A stretch of 64,000 bases of DNA from Ceratopteris richardii (taxonomy: Eukaryota; Streptophyta; Polypodiopsida; Polypodiales; Pteridaceae): positions 192,388,803 to 192,452,802 of the forward strand of contig CM035414.1 of the NCBI GenBank assembly GCA_020310875.1. Reading direction: 5' to 3'. This document shows positions 55,783 to 64,000 of the stretch, piece by piece. Both the position numbers and the translations under genes were made by a program. The stretch's first letter is position 1; every line of letters begins with the position of its first letter. The notes below the pieces were generated by a model. It saw only the letters and a list, made by a program, of their open reading frames with translations, had not been told where the DNA came from and ran no database searches.

Positions 55783-57018
55783 TCAAAAATTTGATATCCA
55801 TTGTGGCCGGCTCTTTGGTGTTGAGGAAGTTGCTGGTACTTTTGGCTTCCAAACCCATATCCTTGGTAATTGTCTTTTTATTTTTCCCGAAGAGGTGAGT
55901 TTATCTTCCTTTGGTATCTGAGCTCGGTTCTGACCCTTTTCTCTCCTTGGCTTCTTTGTTGAAACTTTTCTTGTGAGGGAGATCAGTGGTGTTTGTGCAT
56001 GCAAGAGTGTCTTGGGTACCCAAATGTGTAATTGTCCTTGGCGAGCTACAACTAATTGCTTAGGCACCCAAATTTGTACGTTATTATGGTCAACCTTCAT
56101 CGATTGCTTTTGTACCCACATTTGTCGGAGGCCTTGGGATTGAGCTTGTCCTTGTTTCTTGGTGCTTCTTTTAGCATGATTAGCTTGCTTTAATGGGAAT
56201 GTTTGTGGCAAAGCTGGTGGTTGCTCTCCTTTTCGTACCCAAATCTGCTTCATGCCCTGAGCTTCTTTCTTCTTGAATTCTGTCTGTCTAGTTGATATAG
56301 GAGATGTCTTTCTTACTTGCCTCTTTGGTCGAGTTATGCTTGCATTAGTCTGTGAAGGAGAAGAGAGGTTTGCTGGCCTTTGAGCATGTGCTGCCATGAT
56401 TGACTCCTTTTGCTTTGTGGGGTTATTGACACACACAATATTTTTTTTGCAAAGATTGGTTTTGGAAGAACTAAGAAAATGTGTGACCTCTGGAATTGTG
56501 AGCATGCAATTGTCTAATTCTAATGTAATACATTGTTCAAGTACCCAAACTTGAAGAAGTTGGCTTTTAAGGTCGAAGTTGATTGCATCGTCATAGATCC
56601 AGTCTTGACCCAGGACAAGTGGTTTCGTAAGGTCCTCATCTTCACACACGAGCATTTTGACTCTCATTGGAACATCTTGAACATGGATGGGAAAATCTAC
56701 CTCGCCCAAACAGGGGGTTTCCACACCTCCTAATCCTATGAGATAGGCTTCAATGGAATTGATGTTCAATTGTAGATCTTGGCAGTATGAAAGTCTAACT
56801 TCACTAGTTGTTGCACCTGAGTCAATCAAAGCTCTCACAGTCCTTGCATTCTTCCCTTGTCCTACCGCTATGGTCACAAATGGACGTCGATCAATTATTT
56901 GAGAAGCAATTGAACTTCATCTTTGACACATGGCCATGTGGTATCTTGGGGCCTCAAGATTGATATCTAGGCCTAGGCATCTTAGCTTATTTCTCCTAAT
57001 GCGTTCTCTAGCCTCTGC
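55783..57018 (-). pseudogene. Gypsy-E post-integrase retropepsin-like domain with IWV repeats
   Basis: The frame is the same as the end of integrase and separated from it only by TAG (57019-57021) and TGA (56917-56919). The 364-residue open part starts MTIAVGQGKNARTVRALIDS. It shows a retropepsin-like site IDSGATTSEV (Asp at residue 19) and, about 70 residues later, VLGQDWIYDDAINFD, the usual second hallmark. The basic tail carries six IWV-type motifs, at residues 110, 212, 253, 269, 285 and 340 (QIWVRK, RQMWVQK, QIWVPK, HIWVPK, RIWVWK). IWVPK strings occur in plant copia polyproteins near protease. It may be a second protease, a captured host protease-like gene or an accessory protein. Confidence 0.65.
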
Positions 57019-58526
57019 CTATGCTTCTTCTCTAACCCTTAATTCTTCTTCTTTTCGCTTCTTAGTAGTGTTCAGTCTCTTTAGCATATCCTCTGTAAGA
57101 GGTTCTTGATATAGCTTGACTCGACAACCACTGATATAGTTCGGAAGGATATCACCTTCTAGTGTGGCAAATTGAACTGCACCGCTAGTGGAAATTCTAT
57201 TAATGATCATGGGTCGATATCCTCGTTTTTCCAATTTATCGGCATGTTGCTTTAGTGTATAAACCAACACTAGGTCTCCCTCTTTCAATCCTTTATCTTT
57301 GATATGTGCATCGAAGTATGCCTTTTGCCTTTTCTTTGCAGCATAGATGCGTGCTGCCACTCGTAGCCTTGTCTCACCCAAGCATTCTAGATCAAAGATC
57401 CTAGAGGATAACTCGTGTCCATTACACTCATGCTCTTGTGCTACTTTTAAAGTTGGGATTAGGAAGTCCAATGGTAGCACAACATTTTGTCCGAAGACCA
57501 TCTGAAATGGGGTGGCATTGAGTACCGTTTTATAGGCAACTCAGTAAGCCCAAACAGCATGTGAAGTTGTTTGTCCCAATCCGAGTGTTTATTATTTACT
57601 AGTTTTGTCAGTACATTACATAGGATCTTGTTTGTGCTCTCGGCTTGTCCGTTAGCTTGTGGATGATAGGGGGCAGACTTATCACCAAGAATTCTTGGAG
57701 AAGATTTTCAATGACTTCATTCAAGAAGTGTGTACCCCTATCACTTACTAACTCTATTGGTAATCCATATCTCGTGAACACATTCTCAAACAAGAACTTT
57801 GTTGTTGTTTGAGCATCATTCTTTGTTATGGCTTTAACTTCTACCCACTTTGTAAGGTAGTCAGTGGCTACAATAATGTACTCAGCATGGGAGTTTCTAG
57901 CTTGGGGGTTAATAGGACCTACAAAGTCTATGCCCCACTTTGAGAATGCATGTCCTCCCATCATTGGCGTCAAAGGCATCTCATCTTTCCTAATTGGGTA
58001 CTGGGCACGTTGGCATGTGTCACATTTCTTCACATAGGTATGTGCATCCATGTGAAGAGTGGGCCACCAAAGTCCGGAGAATAGAATAGTCTTAATTACT
58101 CGGTCAGGACCAAAATGTCTGCTTGCAACACTACTATGGACAGTTTTAAGATTTTCAAATAGTCTGATTCATGAACGCACAATCTTAAATAACCATCCTT
58201 GCCTCTTCAGTATAGGTTATCTCCTATAAAGCATAGTCTAGAGCCTCTTGTTCCATGCTTCATTTTCTCGCGAGACTAGCCTCGCTAGGTAGTGTTCCTG
58301 ATCTCATAAATTCTACCAATGGAGCACTCCAATCTGGAATTAGTGACACGTGATAAAGGGTGGCATGCTCCACTGGGGGTCTCTCTTTGCACGTTGGACA
58401 ATTCTTAATCCACTCATGAATTTCTTTGTCCATACCAGGCCAATACACTCCTAAACGCTTTAGATTTTGCAATGTTCGTTGTTTAGAATAGTGATTCCCT
58501 AGAAATCCTTCATGGGCTTGTTGCAA
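57019..58526 (-). pseudogene. Gypsy-E integrase with duplicated HHCC zinc module
   Basis: Two zinc-binding modules precede the core, each H-X6-H-X30-C-X2-C: the first at 58514-58390 (QQAHEGFLGNHYS ... NCPTC), the second at about 58150-58010 (VHSSVASRHFG ... KCDTC), separated by a linker with IPDWSAPLVEFMRSG. The core has KWGIDFVGPI, IELVSDRGTHF and, after a frameshift near 57660, QANGQAESTNK, so D, D and E can all be read. The C-terminus has KEGDLVLVYTLKQHADKLEK. A stop or frameshift separates the two modules. Confidence 0.83.
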
Positions 58527-59425
58527 CTAACTACTATGTTCATCGTCCTCGACACAACAAGCTAATACACCTTCTGTATCTTGTTTGTACATGCTTCCTG
58601 CCCATATTTGATATTTTTGTGATTTTACAATTTCATCTTTGTTTGTTTTTACATTCTTATTTGCGGGTCCAAAGGTTAGGACTGGTACCAACTTATTTGC
58701 CCATTTAGGAACAACTTCTAGATTGAATAGATAAGCATCGAGCAATTCATTAGACACTCCTTGCGATGACTCGCCTGAAGTGATGCAAGAAAGGTGATCC
58801 GCTCTGAGGTGGGCCTTACCTTTCCTAACAACCACTTCAAAGTCATATTCCATTAGTAAGAGGAACCATCTTACTAAGCGTCCATTGATGCAAGGTTTAT
58901 TGACCAAGTATAATAAGGCTTGATGATCAATGAAAAACTTAAAATTGGTGGCAGATAGATAGTGTCTAAACTTCTTTACGGCATATACCATGCCTAAACC
59001 TTCTCTCTCAGTTGTTGTATAATTTTGTTCTGCAACATTTAGTTGTCTGCTTGCATATGCTATAGGCAAATCTAGATTGCCTTCACTTGTGGGCTGTGAC
59101 AACACACATCCTATTGCATTATTGGATGCATCCACATGTACATGGAATGGCTTATTCCAATCAGGAGTGGTCAGTAATGGTGATGTGCACAAGCGTCTCT
59201 TCAGCTCATTGAAGGACTTCTCGCATTCATTGTTCCACTCAAAATTTGTCAACAAGGCATAAAGAGGCTTAGCTCTAATTTCATACATGTGAATAAACCT
59301 ATGGTAATATCCACAATGGCCCATAAAGGCTTGTACCTCTTTAACATTCCTTGGCCTCGACAACTCCGCTATGGCTTTTACTTTGTCCTCATCTGTTGAT
59401 ATTCCATTCTTAGAAACAATATGAC
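58527..59425 (-). pseudogene. Gypsy-E RNase H and RT connection
   Basis: The minus strand starts at 59477 with GKILGHIVSKNG, then VKEVQAFMGHCGYYHRFIHM (RT connection). RNase H has FHVHVDASNNAIGCVL (first Asp), TTTEREGLGMVYAVKKFRHY (Glu) and KFFIDHQALLYL (Asp), then RADHLSCITSGE, where an Arg usually replaces Cys. The 316-residue frame is open and includes the linker to the first zinc module. Confidence 0.88.
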
Positions 59426-60088
59426 CTAAGATTTTACCTTGACGTACATGAACACACACTTTTTTGGGTTCAGACACACTCGGTAGTCTCTACACTTGTT
59501 GAAGATCTGTCTGAGCTCAGGGATGTGACATCTCCTTTCTTGGGAATGAGCACATAAATCGTCCACATATACTTCTAAGCTCTTTCCCAAGAACTCTTTG
59601 AAGACATGACACATGAGCCTTTGGAATGTTGTAGGTGCATTGGTGAGCCCAAATGGCATCACACGAAATGCAAAGACTCCCCACTCTGTGGCAAAGGCCA
59701 TTTTGTGTTGATCTTTAGAGGCAATGGCTACTTGATTGTAACCTGAAAATCCATCAAGGAAGCTATAAACTTCCTTGCCTGCAACACGCTCCAGTAAATG
59801 ATCTGTGATTGGAAGTGGATAACTATCTCTTACTGTGACGGCATTAATGTTTTTAAGGTTAATACACACACGTAACTTCCCATTCTTCTTCGTCACCACT
59901 ACAATCGGGGACACCCATTCAATGTGCTCAATCTCATAGATGAATCCGGCTTCAATCAATCTGTCGATTTCCTCTTTTATTTTAGCTGCATAGGTGTCAT
60001 TATATGTGTAGGGCTTCTGTTTGGTAGGCTTGGCATCTGATATCATGGGGATTGTATGAGAACAAACCTTTGGATCTACTCCCATCAA
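59426..60088 (-). pseudogene. Gypsy-E reverse transcriptase
   Basis: A 220-residue open frame: EEIDRLIEAGFIYEIEHIEW, SPIVVVTKKNGKLRVCINLK, NAVTVRDSYPLPITDHLLER, VYSFLDGFSGYNQVAIASKD, WGVFAFRVMPFGLTNAPTTF and LEVYVDDLCAHSQ, with the catalytic Y-V-D-D intact. A frameshift near 59440 separates it from the RNase H frame. The corresponding region is absent from Gypsy-D. Confidence 0.9.
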
Positions 60089-60092
60089 GTCT

Positions 60093-60721
60093 CTATAGTG
60101 TCATGCTTCCTTCCTTTGAATTTATAGTGTTAATGCTTGTGAGAGGTTCTTCTTCAGGTTGGTTAAATACTCCTACATCTTCTAGATAGTGCTTCTCTGA
60201 GTCAAAGCAACTATCCATAACAATGGACTCTAGATCATCGTCATTTTCGCCTTCTTCTATGACATCACTAGGGTCACATTTTTCTAGCAAGGGCTGACAT
60301 ATGAACACTGAAATATCATAACCCTCCTCATCACAATGAGGTGTCCATTGTTCTTCATTAACTGCAATGTCCATGGTAGCTAAGATTTCTGCCCAACCAT
60401 GAGGCTCAAATTCCTCATCTGGAAAGATCATCGGTGTATAGGCTGGGTCTTTAACTGGTCAATTTCTTGGAGAAGTTCCTTTTTTCTGGCCTTTAAGCGT
60501 TTTTCCTCTTCCTTTGCGACCTTACACATCCACAAACGAGTATCTTCATGCATCCAGGATGTATGAGATGAACTTTTTGAATGCACAGAGATTGAATCTT
60601 CTTGCTCCTTGTGGATAGAATTCTACTATAGGGGTGGTACATCTCTGAAGGTGTAATCCTTCCAATTGACCTTGGTTGTGACCCCTAAGCACTGCAAGTA
60701 CAAGGAATTGGTTCCCCAATC
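60093..60721 (-). pseudogene. Gypsy-E protease-RT linker
   Basis: Part of the minus strand reads FPDEEFEPHGWAEILATMD, homologous to the Gypsy-D linker at 52960, followed by acidic sequence. It ends in a stop at 60093 just before the RT frame. The part at 60432-60721 is linker in broken frame. Confidence 0.7.
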
Positions 60722-61498
60722 CTATACAACTTGCAGTTGTCGTAGGAAGGGTCTTCCTAGGATCATTTTGTAGGTAATAGTTTTTTTACCAAAGTCACAT
60801 ATAGCAAAGGTGTGCTCAAACTCTACACCACAAGTGGTTAGAGTTATCCCTTCTAACAATCCTAGAGGTCTTTCCACATGGCCGTCAGCCATCTGAAGCT
60901 TCATTCTAGTTGGTCTTAATGCGGGTTTACCCCATTGCTTCCACAAGGAAGTGGTCACAATAGCAATACCAGCACCAGAATCTATGATCGCTTTGGTTGT
61001 GTAACCTTGGTAGGTGATCGGAAGATAAGTATTACCTTCCTCACCTTCGCTCATGTCCCCTATTTTGTCTAGAGGTATCTCTGGAACTTTCTGCTTAGAG
61101 TCTGCTTTTGGCATATTGGAATCAAGTTCTGGAACTTGATCCTTCACATGATTCCATAGCTCAGGTTTTGCTTTGAGCATCTTCTCTATAGTGAGATGAC
61201 ACTGAACCTTAGTGTTCTTCATGACATCAGTGTTTCTTGGAACCACCGAGTCTTCGTTTCTGATCAATATTGTGGGAGCTTTGATCTGGAGAGATTCAGA
61301 TTCCCATGGGCCTGTGAATTGTGGCAACTCTTGTAAAGAATCAGATTCAAATCCTAAACTTTCTTTTTCTTGTTGCTCTACTTGGTCTCCATAAATAGAT
61401 GGAATGTCTTGTGGGAGTTGATCGTGACAGTCATCAATTTCAAGAATACGAGGGGAAACATCCTTCTCCTTGCCCATTTCTCTTCTGGTATTTCCCAC
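60722..61498 (-). pseudogene. Gypsy-E aspartic protease
   Basis: An open frame of 258 residues ends just past the protease. The site KAIIDSGAGIAIVTTSLWKQ has its Asp at residue 173 (codon near 60982). KPALRPTRMKLQMADGHVER and YKMILGRPFLRQLQVV follow. It is homologous to Gypsy-D 52036-52700. It would cleave the polyprotein; the frame breaks after QLQVV. Confidence 0.87.
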
Positions 61499-62560
61499 AA
61501 GAACTTTTGAGAGTGTTGTTGAATTGAAAAAGGTTCTCCCTCATCTATGGAGTCAGGAACATAGACTTTCTTTGGTGATGAGCTTTCTCTTTCAATAGTT
61601 GGTTGAGCCTCAAGAGGTAAAGAAACTTGACGTTTATTTACCAACTGCTCTAATCTATCTAGTAAGCCCTGGAAGTGCAAACCTGGTGTAATAGCATTCG
61701 TCTAATTGAATGATTGATCGGCCTCGAACATAGCTTGAGCTAGTTCCACCATTTTTATGCACATTTTTGTGTGTTCAATCTCTAAATCTGCTCTAGGGTA
61801 GCTCGTCTAGGTTTGGAGGTGTTGGCCCTTCTTGAAGTCGAGCCAGGTATGCCTTGAACATTATGTCCAAGTCTACTGAGGTTGGATCTGCAAGAACAGA
61901 CCCTGGTTGCGGTGTATTTACAATGGTTGGTGGGTGGGGATGAGGTGGCGTGGATGGAGTTTCGACATGAGAGGGGATTTGAGAGGCAATATCTTCTTTT
62001 TTTTGTTTTTGCATCTTTCAAGATTTCTTCTAATTCGGATAACTTTTTGGTCCACTTACGATTGGCCTTCTCTCTAGTGTCCTTCCATGTTCTTGTTTTT
62101 CTCTTACTAGGCTCTCCTGACTCACTTGGCTCTGATTGCTCAGCTAGTTTAGCTTTTTGTAAGGCTTGTGCCCTAGTAATTGCATGTATAGGCACCACAT
62201 TATCGCTACTGGAACTTGAATCCCCTATTAAGTCTACTACATTAACTGGTGTAACCTTTGGTGCACTAGAGGGATGTCCGGGACAATCTCTCAGGAGTTG
62301 TTCTTTGCCACACTCAAGACAAACAACTTGTATTGTGATGTTCTACCCTTGTATCGGAGCTAGTGGGTGGGGTGGTTGTTGTCCTGGTATGGGTTGAAGT
62401 TGGCTATATCCTCCATGTTCATACTGTCTAGTTGCTCCTCGTGGTCCTTGACATGGGTTATACCTAGGAACTTCTCTGCCTTGTTCTCTAGGAGGGTACC
62501 AGTGTGGTTTACATGGGGGTGGTACAAACAGTCGTGGTTGTCTATTCATTGGATCGTTTC
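61499..62560 (-). pseudogene. Gypsy-E Gag tail and knuckle region
   Basis: Minus-strand pieces: NRQPRLFVPPPCKPHWYPPR (62549), a Pro-rich tail, a cysteine stretch near 62300 (CLECGKEQLLRDC, in which the zinc-binding His of the Gypsy-D knuckle is Gln), then VVPIHAITRAQALQKAKLAE, a basic WKDTREKANRKWTKKLSE segment, and SVLADPTSVDLDIMFKAYLA, each matching Gypsy-D in order. Frameshifts separate them. Confidence 0.75.
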
Positions 62561-64000
62561 AATGTTGTAGTTGGGGTACTTCTGCTCACTATAAGAGTAC
62601 ATGTTACGCTCCTGATTTGGTTGTCTATCGTAAGCGTAAGATTGTGATAACCCTAATCCTTCTCTGGTGCAGACATGAGATGGATGATCTCAACCAAAAA
62701 GTGTGCAACTTCCTAACATTGGGAATCTCAAGGAAGAGTTTTCGTAGTTCCTTTGTCCTTGTACCCCTAATTTTTTGGCCACTAACTCTGCCACTTCCTC
62801 CACATAGCTCGAACTAGAAGTTTCATTGCTCCTTGTATCCTCTGATTTGGTAGGATCTTGTGTGATTTTGAGATCCTCAGCTAAATTGTCTTCCTTCCAA
62901 ATCTATGCACTCACTCAGGGTTTGCAATCGTTTTACATATACCAAGATTCTCAATGTTCCGTTGGTTAGACCTTCTAAAAATAGGGATATCATTTTCTAC
63001 TGAGAAGGTCTCTCTGTCACACGGCATCGATTTACATATTGATTAAATCTTCATGCTGCATTTTTTACTGTCTCATTAGGAGCTTGTTTGAAACTATGTA
63101 TTAAGCATGACGAATTGTGCTTGATCCCTTGCATAGTGAATCCCCAAATAAATTCTTGGAAGAATTGTTCGATATTGCCAAAGGAATTTGGATCCAAGGA
63201 TTGAAACCAAGCTAAGGCTATTCCCATGAGGGTTAGCCCAAAGGATTCATATTGCATGAAAAAGTCATCCACTTGCTCCGCTCGCAACACCTGCTTGAAT
63301 TTTGCAATGTGTTCATAAGGTTCTCATGTGCCATTGTAATGATTTTGCATACATTTGGCCAGTTGGATTGGTCTCAGTCTTCTGTCGAGCTCTGGGGATC
63401 GAATTATAATAGGGACACCTTGGGGCGGTTTTGTCCTAAAGGTAGATCTATTCATATTTCCCATTCCCTGACTAGTGTGACCGTGAGGGTTAAATCCTGA
63501 CATGGTGAATTGCTCCTATGGTCTGTTGGGCATACTGCATTGGCTTATTTGTCCTGACATCCCATTTTCCATTCTTTGTTGGGTCTGGAATGGGTTTTGT
63601 GAGGTAGTTGCTTGATCTCGAGGAGGGAATATAGGCAGATCCATGTACTTTAATCTAGACCTCTCTGCTTCATCTACAGGCCAATATCTCCTTTGATTTT
63701 GTTCTAGGTATGTAGCTCTACATGGATTTTCCGGATCCCTTAACTCGTATGTAGTTGTTGGATTGATGCTTTCACCTTGTGTCAATGAATCATTTTGTAG
63801 GAGTAGGTCAGACCCATGGATTAGGTATATGTCCAATAGGTAATCATCTTGAGGTATCAAATCCCCTCTCAAGACTTGAGTCACCACAGACTTGCCCCTT
63901 AGGGTAGTCACCAGTTCTTCTTGGTTAGATTTTCTGGAAGTTCCTTGTCCCTCTAACTCTCCCCTTTCATTAATCTAATCAGGATTTTCGGTTACTACAT
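62561..64000 (-). pseudogene. Gypsy-E Gag core, 5' end outside the window
   Basis: VVTENPD near the window edge aligns with Gypsy-D at about 49020. Next come TLRGKSVVTQVLRGDLIPQD (63911-63516), ATTSQNPFQTQQ, and the core LRAEQVDDFFMQYESFGLTL, WFQSLDPNSFGNIEQFFQEF (63290-63051) and part of the LDGLTNGTL segment near 62970. Frame breaks lie at about 63510 and 63290. It is truncated by the window end. Confidence 0.8.

Larger units (their letters stand above)
55783..64000 (-). mobile_element. Gypsy-E: Ty3/gypsy element with C-terminal protease-like extension, extends past the window
   Basis: Minus-strand order: gag (64000 to about 61700), protease (about 61500-60722), linker (60431-60093), RT (60088-59426), RNase H (59477-58700), integrase (58526-57019), then a second protease-like domain with a repeat-rich tail (56920-55783). 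Gag and protease are homologous to Gypsy-D, with which it lies tail to tail. Several frameshifts separate the domains. The 5' end, primer site and 5' LTR lie beyond 64000. Confidence 0.87.

Overview
The window is repeat-dense plant nuclear DNA: a stack of decayed, nested LTR retrotransposons of the Ty1/copia and Ty3/gypsy superfamilies, with no recognisable host gene, tRNA, rRNA or CRISPR. Plant-type copia polyproteins, Athila/Tat-like gypsy elements with an extra ORF after integrase, and methionine- and aspartate-tRNA-type primer sites all point to a land plant with a large genome. A gymnosperm such as a conifer is my guess, not a demonstration.

Layout. 1-2867: AT-rich degenerate sequence with one orphan LTR/primer-site-like stretch. 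About 2868-26833: minus-strand gypsy element (Gypsy-1) with an extra 3' coiled-coil ORF. Its gag is split by copia element A1 (11001-26564, + strand, perfect GTTAC target duplication). A1 is itself interrupted twice in its RT region: by copia B1 (14905-18179, - strand, AAGGA duplication) and by A2 (18433-24772, + strand), which belongs to A1's own family. 26834-28563: copia B fragment (B3). 28564-28798: fragment of an LTR called R1 here. 28799 to about 37247: 5'-truncated + strand Gypsy-2 with one continuous gag-pol frame broken only by five stop codons, followed by an env-position ORF with a long coiled coil. About 37248-45440: minus-strand copia C, split by copia B2 (39733-44834, + strand, TTTTT duplication). 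45441-46127: R1 LTR. 46128-46880: promoter-like DNA. 46881-54810: + strand Gypsy-D with a tRNA-Asp-type primer site, a leader full of TATCG repeats, gag and protease, but an unknown domain in place of RT/RNase H/integrase. 54811-55782: non-coding. 55783-64000 and beyond: minus-strand Gypsy-E, related to Gypsy-D, with complete pol domains, a duplicated zinc-binding module before integrase, and a second aspartic-protease-like domain after integrase.

How the parts relate. Each element encodes (or encoded) Gag for particles, protease, reverse transcriptase/RNase H and integrase. All copies here carry stops, frameshifts, deletions or catalytic substitutions, so none looks able to move by itself. 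Many stops are of the kind left by C-to-T change at CG and CHG sites, the expected mark of cytosine methylation in silenced plant transposons. The most unusual parts are the Gypsy-D gag-protease-unknown-domain fusion, the C-terminal protease-like extension of Gypsy-E, the duplicated HHCC module, and the TATCG leader array.
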